Of a stretch of 64,000 bases of DNA, positions 16,786 to 25,851 are shown in pieces. The position numbers were made by a program, and so were the translations under genes. The stretch's first letter is position 1. Every line of letters begins with the position of its first letter. A model generated the notes under the pieces. It saw only the letters and a program-made list of their open reading frames with translations, was not told where the DNA came from and did not search any database. Source of the stretch: an uncultured Anaeroplasmataceae bacterium (GTDB lineage: Bacteria; Bacillota_I; Bacilli_A; Acholeplasmatales; Anaeroplasmataceae); the NCBI GenBank assembly GCA_934229535.1, contig CAKQDS010000003.1, forward strand, positions 1 through 64,000. The letters run 5' to 3'.

Positions 16786-19206
16786 ATGGAAGATTTAGAT
16801 TTTAAAAGTGTTGCCTCATTTAAAAAAGCATTTATTTCTAATGTTGAAAATAAATATGCAATAGAATTTAAGGAATCAACACCATATCAGCAATATGTTG
16901 TCTTAGGTGAGATGGTTCGTTATTATATCGCAAAAGATTGGCACGAAACAATAAAAAAACAATTTGATAATAAAGAAAAAAAGGTATATTACTTCTCAAT
17001 GGAATTCTTAATGGGAAGAATGATTACAAATAATTTAATGAATGCGGGAATTTATCCGCTTGTAAAGCAAGCATTTAGTGAGCTTGGCATTGATATTAAT
17101 GAGGTTGAGCATCAAGAAACTGATGCTGGACTTGGTAATGGTGGACTTGGTAGACTTGCAGCCTGCTTTATGGATTCTGCTGCTAGCCTTGGACTTCCTG
17201 TCTATGGAAATTGTATTCGTTATCGCTATGGATTCTTTGAGCAAGGAATTCGTAATGGTTATCAGGTAGAGCATCCAGATCGTTGGTTAAAGGATGTTAA
17301 CGTTTGGGAAATTAGAAAGCCAGAAGAAGCAGTTGAAATTCCTTTCTTTGGCTATATTGAAATGGATAGCGAAAAGGGTAAGCTTATTGTTAGACATAAG
17401 AATGCAGAATATGTTAAGGCTGTTCCTTATGATATTCCAATTATTGGTGATGGAAATCATGTTGTAAATAATCTTCGTTTATGGAGTGCAGAGCCTGCAA
17501 ATACCTACCCTGATGATGCCTTTACATATCACTCAAAGCTAAGAGAGATATCTTCAATGCTTTATCCAAATGATGATACAGAGGAGGGTAAGCTTCTTCG
17601 TTTGAAGCAACAATATTTCTTTGTTTCAGCTGGAGTTATTTCGGCAATTCGCTATCATAAAAAAAGATTTGGTACAGTTAAGAATTTAAGTGAAAAGGTA
17701 TGTTTCCATATCAATGATACTCACCCAGCTTTAATTATTCCCGAATTAATGCGTATATTAGTTGATGAAGAGAACCTAGAGTGGGATGAAGCGTGGAATA
17801 TAACTAAGAATTGTTGTGCTTATACAAACCATACTATTTTAGCCGAAGCTTTGGAAAAATGGCCAGTATCTTTATTTATGAGATTATTACCAAGAATATA
17901 TACAATTACAGAAGAAATTAATCGTCGACTATTAATTGAAATTGCTGCAAAATATGGTGATAATTCATATCAAGCAGGTCAAATGGCTATTATTAAGGAT
18001 GGTCTTGTTCATATGGCTAATATTGCTATTGCTGGATCATTTAGTGTTAATGGTGTTGCTGCCCTACATACTGAAATTTTAAAGAATATCGAAATGAAGG
18101 TATTTAATGATTATTATCCTGGTAAGTTTAATAATAAGACTAATGGTATAACTCATAGACGTTGGGTAGTGCAATCAAATCCCGAGCTTACAGAGATTTT
18201 AAATGAATATTGTGGTAAGGAATGGGTTAGTAATCCAAATTTAATGGAGAAGCTTTTACCATATGCTGATGATAAAAAGGTTCAGGCATTATTTGCTCAA
18301 ATGAAGCTTGCTAGAAAAAAGGCCCTTGCTAATAAGATTTATAATTCTCAGGGTGTAAGCATTGATGTTCATTCAATTTTTGATATCCAGGTTAAGAGAT
18401 TACATGAATATAAGCGTCAATTAATGAATGCTCTACATATTATGTATGTCTATAATAGATTAAAAACTGATAAAGAATTTATGGCTAATTATCATCCTCA
18501 TACATTTATTTTTGGCGCAAAATCAGCTCCTGGCTATTTCTTTGCTAAAAAGGTAATTAAGCTAATTAATACAATTGCTGATAAGGTTAATAATGATTAT
18601 GAGACTAATAATTTATTAAAGGTAGTGTTTGTAGTAAATTATAATGTTACATATGCTGAAACAATTATGCCAGCAGCTAACCTTTCTGAACAAATTTCTA
18701 CTGCATCTAAGGAAGCTTCAGGTACAGGAAATATGAAATTTATGATGAATGGTGGAATAACTATTGGTACAATGGATGGCGCAAATGTGGAAATCCATGA
18801 TTTGGTTGGCGATGACAATATGATAATATTTGGAATGAATTCTGATGAGGTTAATAATATTTATCGTGAGGGTGGCTATAACCCAATGGATATTTATAAC
18901 AACGATCCTCGTCTACATGAGGTTATTGATCAATTAACAAATGGTTTCTTTACAAATGTTGCTCCTGATGAGTTCAGCGTAATTCGTGATAACTTATTAT
19001 ATGGTGATCATTATTTTGTATTAAAGGATTTTGATTCTTATGTTAAGGCTCAGGAAAGAGCAAATGAATTATATAAGAATCAAGAGAAGTGGCTTCATAT
19101 GTCAATTGTAAATACTGCTAAGAGTGGCTTTTTCACATCAGATCGTACAATTCGTCAATATAATGATGAAATTTGGCATACAAAGCCTATTGTTATTAAA
19201 TACTAA
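16786..19206 (+). CDS. glgP: Glycogen/maltodextrin phosphorylase
   Basis: Releases glucose-1-phosphate from glycogen or maltodextrin. Seen: YFSMEFLMGR, ETDAGLGNGGLGRLAACFMDS, HINDTHPALIIPELMR, NHTILAEALEKWP, TNGITHRRW, and the PLP-lysine region EASGTGNMKFMMNGGITIGT with MDGANVEI. 806 aa, full length. RBS GGAGG before ATG 16786. It has its own strong promoter as well as possible read-through from glgB; an intrinsic terminator follows. Confidence 0.97.
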   Translation: MEDLDFKSVASFKKAFISNVENKYAIEFKESTPYQQYVVLGEMVRYYIAKDWHETIKKQFDNKEKKVYYFSMEFLMGRMITNNLMNAGIYPLVKQAFSELGIDINEVEHQETDAGLGNGGLGRLAACFMDSAASLGLPVYGNCIRYRYGFFEQGIRNGYQVEHPDRWLKDVNVWEIRKPEEAVEIPFFGYIEMDSEKGKLIVRHKNAEYVKAVPYDIPIIGDGNHVVNNLRLWSAEPANTYPDDAFTYHSKLREISSMLYPNDDTEEGKLLRLKQQYFFVSAGVISAIRYHKKRFGTVKNLSEKVCFHINDTHPALIIPELMRILVDEENLEWDEAWNITKNCCAYTNHTILAEALEKWPVSLFMRLLPRIYTITEEINRRLLIEIAAKYGDNSYQAGQMAIIKDGLVHMANIAIAGSFSVNGVAALHTEILKNIEMKVFNDYYPGKFNNKTNGITHRRWVVQSNPELTEILNEYCGKEWVSNPNLMEKLLPYADDKKVQALFAQMKLARKKALANKIYNSQGVSIDVHSIFDIQVKRLHEYKRQLMNALHIMYVYNRLKTDKEFMANYHPHTFIFGAKSAPGYFFAKKVIKLINTIADKVNNDYETNNLLKVVFVVNYNVTYAETIMPAANLSEQISTASKEASGTGNMKFMMNGGITIGTMDGANVEIHDLVGDDNMIIFGMNSDEVNNIYREGGYNPMDIYNNDPRLHEVIDQLTNGFFTNVAPDEFSVIRDNLLYGDHYFVLKDFDSYVKAQERANELYKNQEKWLHMSIVNTAKSGFFTSDRTIRQYNDEIWHTKPIVIKY

Positions 19207-19220
19207 TAATTGAAGAAAGG

Positions 19221-19248
19221 AAAGAGTCTAGGTTACTGGACTCTTTTG
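19221..19248 (+). terminator. Terminator of glgP
   Basis: AAAGAGTC (19221-19228) pairs with GACTCTTT (19239-19246), followed by T. Confidence 0.75.
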
Positions 19249-19253
19249 AAATT

Positions 19254-20930
19254 ATGAAAATTGATGAAATAAAAAATATTAAAAAGACTAATAATATTGA
19301 ATTAGAAAAAATTAATAAAAAATGTGATGAATTTTCAAAGATAAGAATTTTGATTGTAATTATATTTATAATTTTTCTTATTTGTGGAATAAGTCTAAAG
19401 CAAAATTTTTATTATTATTTTTTAATTGCATGTGTGATTATATTTGTTAGCCTAGGAGCATATTATTCTCGCTTCTTTAAAAGGAGAAAAAGATTAGATT
19501 TAGTAAATTCAGTATTAGATGAGTATCTTTATAGAGATAATGGGAAATGGATGCAATTTAGTGATAATGGTGCTAAATATTTAAAAACTGATAAGGAACA
19601 TGATTTAGATATTTTTGGTAAAAAATCATTGTATCAATTTATTTGTAGTGCTAAAACTCCAAGTGGTAAGGAGAAGCTTGCAGATATGCTAAAGAATGGT
19701 ACTAATGATATAGAACTAACTCAAAAAGAAGTTGAAAGATTTAGTGATTTAGATGTTGCTTTAAAATATAACACCGCTTTAAAGATGTTTCAGGTTAAGG
19801 CAAATGATTATAATTTAGATGATTTAATTGCTTTAAAATCATTAGTAAGTAGCAGTATTAGTTTTAATAAAAAATCTTTTATCGGCTTAATATTATTACC
19901 CATTATTTTTATTTTTGGAATTTGTCTTTCTTTTATCAATATTTCTTTTATCGGAATAAGTATTATTACCTTGTTACTTCAATTTGCTTATACTAGAGTT
20001 TTATTTTCTAATAATGAAATTTTTACTTACGAGACAGCAAGTATTTCTTCAGGGCTTAGAGGATATAAGGCCTTGTTTAAGGAGCTTGGTGAGGAATGTG
20101 ACTATAAATCTTTAAATAGGGTTAATTCATTATGTGATTTAATTGCAAGCAGAAAAAATATTTTTGTTTATTTACTTGGTAATATGTTCTTTTTAGATTT
20201 CTTTATATTATTAAAAATGAAGCATTTTAGTACTAATCAATTAGATTCATTTTTTAATCTTATTGATAATTTAGCACTTAAAGAAGCATATTTATCCTTG
20301 GCGAATATAAATATTGTTCTTCCTGATACTACATTTCCTAAGCTTGGAGAAAGCTTTGTAGTAAAAGATGTTCGTCATCCTCTTATAAAGAATCCTATTG
20401 GTAATGATTTTAAATTAAATGGTGTAGTTATTTTAACTGGCTCAAATATGAGTGGAAAAACAACATTTATGAGATCATTAGGCATTAATTATGTTTTATT
20501 TATGGCTGGTGGTGCAGTAGCCGCAAGCCATTATGAAGCTCCAAGACTATCACTTTATACATCACTTCGTGTTAATGATTTAACATTAGAGGGTATTTCA
20601 ACCTTTTATGCTGAGCTTAAGAGAATAAAAAATATTATTGATGGTATAAAAAGAGGCGAAAAAATATTTGCACTTATTGATGAGATATTTAAAGGAACTA
20701 ATGCTTCTGATAGACTTGTTGGTGCTACCAGGGTTATTGAAAAGCTATTGAATCAATATGCGATTATTTCAACACATGATTTTGAATTATGTAAAATTCA
20801 AAATGTTTTAAATTACCATTTTAATGAAGATTATGATAATGATAAGATTAAATTTGATTATAAAATAAAGGAAGGCCAATGTAAAACCACAAATGGTAAA
20901 TATTTGATGGAATCAATTGGCTTAGAATAA
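19254..20930 (+). CDS. MutS-related membrane ATPase
   Basis: Belongs to the MutS-like ATPases that lack mismatch-recognition domains. Seen: two paired hydrophobic stretches (about 30-75 and 205-250), a helical lever region, then a MutS domain V with Walker A TGSNMSGKTTFMR near residue 394, the STFYAELKRIK helix, Walker B ALIDEIFKGTN and STHDFELC. 558 aa. The substrate is unknown; the family is common in Firmicutes and is not the canonical repair MutS. ATG 19254 has no SD and lies only 6 nt after a terminator hairpin, so its expression signals are unclear. Confidence 0.85.
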   Translation: MKIDEIKNIKKTNNIELEKINKKCDEFSKIRILIVIIFIIFLICGISLKQNFYYYFLIACVIIFVSLGAYYSRFFKRRKRLDLVNSVLDEYLYRDNGKWMQFSDNGAKYLKTDKEHDLDIFGKKSLYQFICSAKTPSGKEKLADMLKNGTNDIELTQKEVERFSDLDVALKYNTALKMFQVKANDYNLDDLIALKSLVSSSISFNKKSFIGLILLPIIFIFGICLSFINISFIGISIITLLLQFAYTRVLFSNNEIFTYETASISSGLRGYKALFKELGEECDYKSLNRVNSLCDLIASRKNIFVYLLGNMFFLDFFILLKMKHFSTNQLDSFFNLIDNLALKEAYLSLANINIVLPDTTFPKLGESFVVKDVRHPLIKNPIGNDFKLNGVVILTGSNMSGKTTFMRSLGINYVLFMAGGAVAASHYEAPRLSLYTSLRVNDLTLEGISTFYAELKRIKNIIDGIKRGEKIFALIDEIFKGTNASDRLVGATRVIEKLLNQYAIISTHDFELCKIQNVLNYHFNEDYDNDKIKFDYKIKEGQCKTTNGKYLMESIGLE

Positions 20931-20959
20931 GAGTAGTGACTACTCTTATTTTTATTTTT
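20928..20959 (+). terminator. Terminator of MutS-like gene
   Basis: TAAGAGTAG-TGA-CTACTCTTA is a perfect 9-bp stem whose first bases are the stop codon, followed by TTTTTATTTTT. Confidence 0.88.
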
Positions 20960-20963
20960 AGGC

Positions 20964-20992
20964 TTTAAAAAGTGATGCATTTATTGTATAAT
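20964..20992 (+). promoter_or_regulatory. Putative promoter of 21027 gene and ftsK
   Basis: TTTAAA (20964-20969, weak), 17 nt, TATAAT (20987-20992). Confidence 0.5.
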
Positions 20993-21026
20993 TAATGTAT
21001 ATGTGGAATTGGAGGAATAATTTAAA

Positions 21027-21872
21027 ATGATTTTAAATAACATTATAAATTTTGCCAATTTCTTTAGTTTTTTAATTGGACTGGGTGTAGGATTTGCTAT
21101 ATTTGCCTTAGTCTATTTATTACTGATATTATTATCATTAAATAAGAAGAAATATGTTATTAAGTCACAAATTAATGATGTTAGCGATGAAGAAATCAAA
21201 AAAATTATTTTAGATGCTCAAAATGCTTTTAAGGATAAAAAGCTTAAAGGTGAGGATGCAATGATTGGATATTGCTATAATTTATCTAAGGAGCTTGTTA
21301 TTCATATTGCCTCAAGATTTTTTCCAAATAGTAAACATCCAGTTTTTGAGCTTAGTATTGATGAACTAATATTGCTAGCTAATTATATTTCCTTACGTGT
21401 TGATGAAATATTATCAAAGCGTGGCTTGAGAATATTTAGAAAATTAAAAATATCAACGATTGTTGGTTGGACAGATGTTAAAAAAATAATTGACGAAAAT
21501 CCAATTATTAAAGCTACTAAGAAATATAAGATTTCTGAAACCTTGACTGCTGCAAAGAAGGTAATTAATGTTATTAATCCATTATGGTGGGCTAAAAGAT
21601 TTATTTCTACGGCATCAATGAATTTGCTTTTAAAGAAGTTATGCCTAGTTATTATGGGAATAATTGGCGAAGAAACGTATAAAATATATTCTAAGAGTGT
21701 TTTTGATAAGGATGTAACAATTGATAGTGGTGTTGCTGAAATTGTTGAAGAAATTGGTGATGAAAATTTAATGGATGATGACTTAGAATTTACTAAGGAT
21801 GAAGCTGTTAAGCCAATTGTTTCTAAAAAACAAACGAAAAAACATAAATTATTTAGAAGAAAGGAACAATAA
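21027..21872 (+). CDS. Hypothetical membrane-anchored protein upstream of ftsK
   Basis: Not recognised. 281 aa: one strong N-terminal membrane segment (about 10-35), a helical middle part (FPNSKHPVFELSIDELILLA, VDEILSKRGLRIFRKLKIST), a second hydrophobic patch (about 205-225, LLLKKLCLVIMGIIGEE), then an acidic stretch and a basic C-terminal tail KKQTKKHKLFRRKEQ. RBS GGAGG. The ftsK start is 1 nt after its stop, so the two are coexpressed. The translocase lacks membrane segments, so this could be its membrane partner; that is inference from position only. Confidence 0.6.
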   Translation: MILNNIINFANFFSFLIGLGVGFAIFALVYLLLILLSLNKKKYVIKSQINDVSDEEIKKIILDAQNAFKDKKLKGEDAMIGYCYNLSKELVIHIASRFFPNSKHPVFELSIDELILLANYISLRVDEILSKRGLRIFRKLKISTIVGWTDVKKIIDENPIIKATKKYKISETLTAAKKVINVINPLWWAKRFISTASMNLLLKKLCLVIMGIIGEETYKIYSKSVFDKDVTIDSGVAEIVEEIGDENLMDDDLEFTKDEAVKPIVSKKQTKKHKLFRRKEQ

Positions 21873-21873
21873 A

Positions 21874-24093
21874 ATGGGATTATTTAAGAAAAAACAGCCT
21901 AAAGCTATTGAAAAGGAAGAGCCATTTAGAATACCTCAGGTTACAGAATCTGATGAAGGATTAATTACCTCAAAGCCTAAGTTTTCTATGGGTGAGATTG
22001 GATCAGTATTTTTTGGTAGTCAAGTAAAGGATAAGGTAGTATATTCAGATAACCAAGGCTCAGTTAATGTTGATTCAGCCTATGATGCCTTTCGTTCTGA
22101 AGAGGATAAGCATATTAAAGAGGAAGAGCTTTTAAGAAAATATGGTAGTAAATACCCAGAATTTTCTAAAATATCTAATAAAGAACGCGAAAAATTATTT
22201 GGTGTTAAATACGAAGCACCTATTGAAAATAAAAAAGAAATTGTTGAACCTAAAAAGAAAAAGCTTGGCTTCTCATTTGTTGAGGAAATCGACCAAGAGC
22301 CTTCTATTAAGGAAGAGCCAAAATCTATGGAGCCTGTATTAGAACAGAAGACTATTAATTTAGACATTAATTTTGATGATGAATATGAATATAATTCATT
22401 TGATCCTAAATTAGAGGAGCCTAAGGCTTCATCAATTCCAAGCTTCTTATTTAAGTCAAGTGATGAAGAAATAAAAAAAGAAGAGTCTGCAGTTATTGAA
22501 AAGCCTATTAGTGTTGATAAGCCTTTAGATTTAGAAAAGCCTATTCAAGAAATTGTATATGATGATGATAAGCCAAAGGAAGAGGAAGCTATAAGTAGCC
22601 CTAAGGCTGTTAGTGGTAAATATGATGATTATAGGCTACCACCACTTGATATCTTTAAAAAATCAGGTGCTTCAAGTGATGAGGTTCCTGCTTGGCTTGA
22701 AGAGAAGAAGGATATTATTAATGACACATTAAAATCATTTGATGTTGAGGGTGAAGTAGTTAATTATACGAAGGGTCCAGCCTTTACTCGTTATGAAATA
22801 ATGCTTGCAGCTGGTCAAAAGGTTGCCCGTGTAAAAAGCCTTCATGAGAATTTCCAAATGAATCTTGGTGTAAAGAGTATCCGTATTTTAGCGCCAATTC
22901 CTGGAAAAAAGACAGTTGGTATTGAGGTTCCAAATGATAAGACGGAAATGGTATGCTTTGGTGATATTATTACTGATGATTTTATCAAAAGTGAAAATAA
23001 GACAATGGTTATGCTAGGTAAGGATATTGATGGTAATCCTATTTCTAGATGTATTGATGATATGCCTCACTGTCTTGTTGCCGGTGCTACTAAATCAGGT
23101 AAATCTGTTTGTATGTCAACAATTCTAATTAGCTTATTGTTAAAAAATAAGCCTGATGAATTAAAACTGATTTTAGTTGACCCTAAGCAGGTAGAATTTA
23201 GCTTTTATACGGGTCTACCACATTTAATTACGCCAATAATTACAGATGCTTCATTAGTACCAGGAGCTTTAAAATGGGCTGTTGAGGAAATGGAAAGAAG
23301 ATATCAGGTTTTGAATGCTAACCGTGTTCGTAATATTGGTGATTATAATAAGAAGGCCAAGGCACACCCTGAATTATCTCTTGAGAAGCTTCCATATATC
23401 ATTATTGTTATTGATGAGCTTGCAGATTTAATGACTGGTGGTGGTGCTGAAATTGAGGATAATATCAAGCGTATTACCGCTAAGGCTCGTGCAGCAGGAA
23501 TTCATATGGTTGTAGCAACTCAAAGACCAACAGTTCAGGTTGTATCAGGAAATATTAAAGGAAACATTCCAACAAGAATCGCTTTCCGTGTTGCAGCTTA
23601 TGTTGATAGTAATACTATTCTTGATGAGGGTGGTGCTGAAAATCTTCTTGGTAAGGGTGATATGCTTATTAAGGATATAGATGCTCCACAGCGTGTTCAA
23701 GGAGCCTTTGTTTCTGATGATGAAATAACTGAAGTTTGCGATTTTATTTGTAATGAAGCAGCTCCAGATTATGTATTTACGCATGATCAATTAAAGAAAT
23801 CAATGGAAAATACACAAATCAAAAATGAACAAGCCGAGGCTGGTGAAAGTGATGAATTATTATATGATGTTGCAAGCTTTTGTGTTAATAGCAAGAGCTG
23901 TTCAATAAATGGTATTCAACAGCAGTTTAATTTTGGATTCAATCGTGCTCAAAGAATTGTAGCAATTTTAGAACAAAAAGGAATTGTATCTGAAAAAAAA
24001 CCGGGAAATACTAGTAATAAAGGTAGGGAAATTTTAGTTGATATGCACCAGCTAAATTTAATGTTCGGACGCGGGGATGATGACTTTGAATAA
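21874..24093 (+). CDS. FtsK/SpoIIIE family DNA translocase, soluble SftA-like form
   Basis: Pumps chromosomal DNA at the division septum. Seen: no N-terminal membrane domain; residues about 1-265 are an acidic, Lys/Glu/Pro-rich linker. Then come the alpha domain, the motor with Walker A GATKSGKSV and Walker B IIVIDELADLM, the ATQRPTVQVVSGNIKGNIP block, and the C-terminal gamma winged helix (INGIQQQFNFGFNRAQRIV) that reads polar sequences. About 739 aa. The start is ATG 21874 (MGLFKKKQ, RBS AAGGAA); an upstream ATG at 21799 lies inside the preceding gene. The domain plan is that of B. subtilis SftA rather than membrane FtsK or SpoIIIE. Confidence 0.9.
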   Translation: MGLFKKKQPKAIEKEEPFRIPQVTESDEGLITSKPKFSMGEIGSVFFGSQVKDKVVYSDNQGSVNVDSAYDAFRSEEDKHIKEEELLRKYGSKYPEFSKISNKEREKLFGVKYEAPIENKKEIVEPKKKKLGFSFVEEIDQEPSIKEEPKSMEPVLEQKTINLDINFDDEYEYNSFDPKLEEPKASSIPSFLFKSSDEEIKKEESAVIEKPISVDKPLDLEKPIQEIVYDDDKPKEEEAISSPKAVSGKYDDYRLPPLDIFKKSGASSDEVPAWLEEKKDIINDTLKSFDVEGEVVNYTKGPAFTRYEIMLAAGQKVARVKSLHENFQMNLGVKSIRILAPIPGKKTVGIEVPNDKTEMVCFGDIITDDFIKSENKTMVMLGKDIDGNPISRCIDDMPHCLVAGATKSGKSVCMSTILISLLLKNKPDELKLILVDPKQVEFSFYTGLPHLITPIITDASLVPGALKWAVEEMERRYQVLNANRVRNIGDYNKKAKAHPELSLEKLPYIIIVIDELADLMTGGGAEIEDNIKRITAKARAAGIHMVVATQRPTVQVVSGNIKGNIPTRIAFRVAAYVDSNTILDEGGAENLLGKGDMLIKDIDAPQRVQGAFVSDDEITEVCDFICNEAAPDYVFTHDQLKKSMENTQIKNEQAEAGESDELLYDVASFCVNSKSCSINGIQQQFNFGFNRAQRIVAILEQKGIVSEKKPGNTSNKGREILVDMHQLNLMFGRGDDDFE

Positions 24094-24985
24094 AAAAAGA
24101 TTAAATGAATATCAAGAGCTAATTAGAAATGATGAATATTCAAAGGAAGCAAATGAGTATATGCATCATCAGCTAATAATTAACCCTTTAATTAGATTTT
24201 TATTGATCTTTGTTTTATTATTATTTACAGTTTTAAATTATAAGAAGGTTGAGAAGTTAGCTAAAATAACCTTTGATTCATTTTTAAATCATGAGGATAT
24301 GTTTGGTATTGAACTCTATATTGTTTTTTTAGCTGCAACTTGCTTATTTTTAGCTTTGTTTGCTCTTATTATGTTTTTGATTAAGGTTAAAACAAATGAG
24401 CATGCTGATCATTTAAAAGTTTTAGTTAAAACCTATAAAATTTATGATATGGTTACATTTATTTTGAGTTCAATTGTGTTTTTATTTTTTATTATTATGT
24501 TTATTGTTACTCCATGTACTGTAGATGGTCCTTCAATGAAAAATACACTAAACAGTGGTGATCGCGTTATGGTTTGGCATTTAAATTATAAGCCTAAGCG
24601 TGATGATATAATTATTTTTGATGCCTCAAATAAGGAATATGGTAATTATTCAGGCTTCTTTGTTAAAAGAATTGTTGCTGTACCTGGTGATAAGGTTAAA
24701 TATGATAATACGACTGATACGCTTTATGTAAATGATAGCTTTGCTGAAAATGTTGGAATTTTAGAATATAAAATATTAACTGATAGTATTGATTCGGATT
24801 ATACTTCATTAGAATTTGTAGTTCCAAGTAATAGATTTATGGTTTTTGGTGATAATAGAGCTAATTCAACTGATAGTAGAAGGATAGGGTTAATTTATAG
24901 GGATGATATATTGGGTAGTGTAGGATTTCGTTTTTATCCATTTAATAAAATTGGTAAAATAAATAAAGATATAATTCATAATTAG
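24077..24985 (+). CDS. lepB: Signal peptidase I (S26), three N-terminal TM segments
   Basis: Cleaves signal peptides from Sec-exported proteins. Seen: catalytic Ser in CTVDGPSMKNTL (near residue 153), catalytic Lys in FFVKRIVAVPGDKV (near 197), and the C-terminal box GDNRANSTDSR. The N-terminal 150 residues hold three hydrophobic segments, against one in most Bacilli and two in E. coli; an odd number keeps the active site outside with the N-terminus inside. 302 aa. It overlaps ftsK by 17 nt; ATG 24077 or 24080 may start it. Confidence 0.93.
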   Translation: MMTLNKKRLNEYQELIRNDEYSKEANEYMHHQLIINPLIRFLLIFVLLLFTVLNYKKVEKLAKITFDSFLNHEDMFGIELYIVFLAATCLFLALFALIMFLIKVKTNEHADHLKVLVKTYKIYDMVTFILSSIVFLFFIIMFIVTPCTVDGPSMKNTLNSGDRVMVWHLNYKPKRDDIIIFDASNKEYGNYSGFFVKRIVAVPGDKVKYDNTTDTLYVNDSFAENVGILEYKILTDSIDSDYTSLEFVVPSNRFMVFGDNRANSTDSRRIGLIYRDDILGSVGFRFYPFNKIGKINKDIIHN

Positions 24986-24996
24986 GAGGTGGAATG

Positions 24997-25851
24997 ATGA
25001 AGGTCATTCAGTGGTATCCTGGACATATGGCTAAGGCTAAAAGAGAGGTTTTGGAGGCCTTAGATAAAATTGATTTAGTTATTGAACTTCGAGATGCAAG
25101 AATACCTATTGCGAGTAAAAATCCATTAATAGATGAGATTATTAAGAATAAGCCAAGACTTGTTCTATTATGTAAGGCTTGCCTTGCTGATCCCAAGGTA
25201 ACAGCAAAATGGATTAATTATTTAAATAATGAAAACACGATTGCTTTAGATATTGATTCAATAGAAATGTATAATATGAAAAAGATTATTCCTTATGCGA
25301 ATAAAGCTTTAGAGTCATTATTTAAAAAAAGAGCCGAAAAGGGGATTTCTTCAAAGCAAATAAAGGCTATGATTGTTGGCATTCCCAATGTTGGTAAGTC
25401 TACTCTCATAAATGTACTTGCTAAGAGAAAATCATTACCAGTAGGTGATAAGCCTGGTGTTACAAAGGCTCAAGCTTGGCTTAAGGTTACAGATGATTTT
25501 ATGCTACTTGATACACCAGGAATATTATGGCCTAAATTTGAAGACCAAATGACAGGTGTTAAGCTAGCAATATGTGGAGCCATAAAGGAAGAAATCTTAG
25601 ATATGCATGAAATAGCTAAGGTTGCTTTAGAAATAGTTAAAAACCAGTATCCTAAGGCAATTCATGAACGTTATAATATTGAAAATGCTAATGAAATTGA
25701 AGTATTAGATCTAATAGAGCAAATTGGTAGAAGACGTGGTGCCATTACTAAAGGAAATATTGTTGACATTGATCGCAGTATTGATATATTTATAACCGAT
25801 TTGCAAAAGGGTAGATTAGGAAGGATTTCGTATGAGTATCCAGAAATATAA
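24997..25851 (+). CDS. rbgA: Ribosome biogenesis GTPase RbgA (YlqF)
   Basis: Circularly permuted GTPase needed for late 50S assembly. Seen: IQWYPGHMAKAKREV opening, ELRDARIP, G1 GIPNVGKSTLIN and G3 DTPGILWP, and a C-terminal helical RNA-binding domain. Odd: the G4 position, normally NKxD in this family, reads CKAC (near residue 60, in LLCKACLADP), losing the Asn and the guanine-binding Asp. 284 aa, normal. RBS AGGAGGTGG favours ATG 24997; ATG 24994 is possible. It overlaps rnhB by 20 nt, the usual ylqF-rnhB pair. Confidence 0.94.
   Translation: MKVIQWYPGHMAKAKREVLEALDKIDLVIELRDARIPIASKNPLIDEIIKNKPRLVLLCKACLADPKVTAKWINYLNNENTIALDIDSIEMYNMKKIIPYANKALESLFKKRAEKGISSKQIKAMIVGIPNVGKSTLINVLAKRKSLPVGDKPGVTKAQAWLKVTDDFMLLDTPGILWPKFEDQMTGVKLAICGAIKEEILDMHEIAKVALEIVKNQYPKAIHERYNIENANEIEVLDLIEQIGRRRGAITKGNIVDIDRSIDIFITDLQKGRLGRISYEYPEI

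Noticed and set aside
19254..20930. Canonical mismatch repair MutS
   Set aside because: It lacks the mismatch-recognition domains, is only 558 aa and has membrane segments; only the ATPase domain is shared.
22080..22367. Reverse and alternative frames inside the ftsK linker
   Set aside because: Ser/Leu/Lys-rich mirror images of the Glu/Lys-rich linker, not genes.
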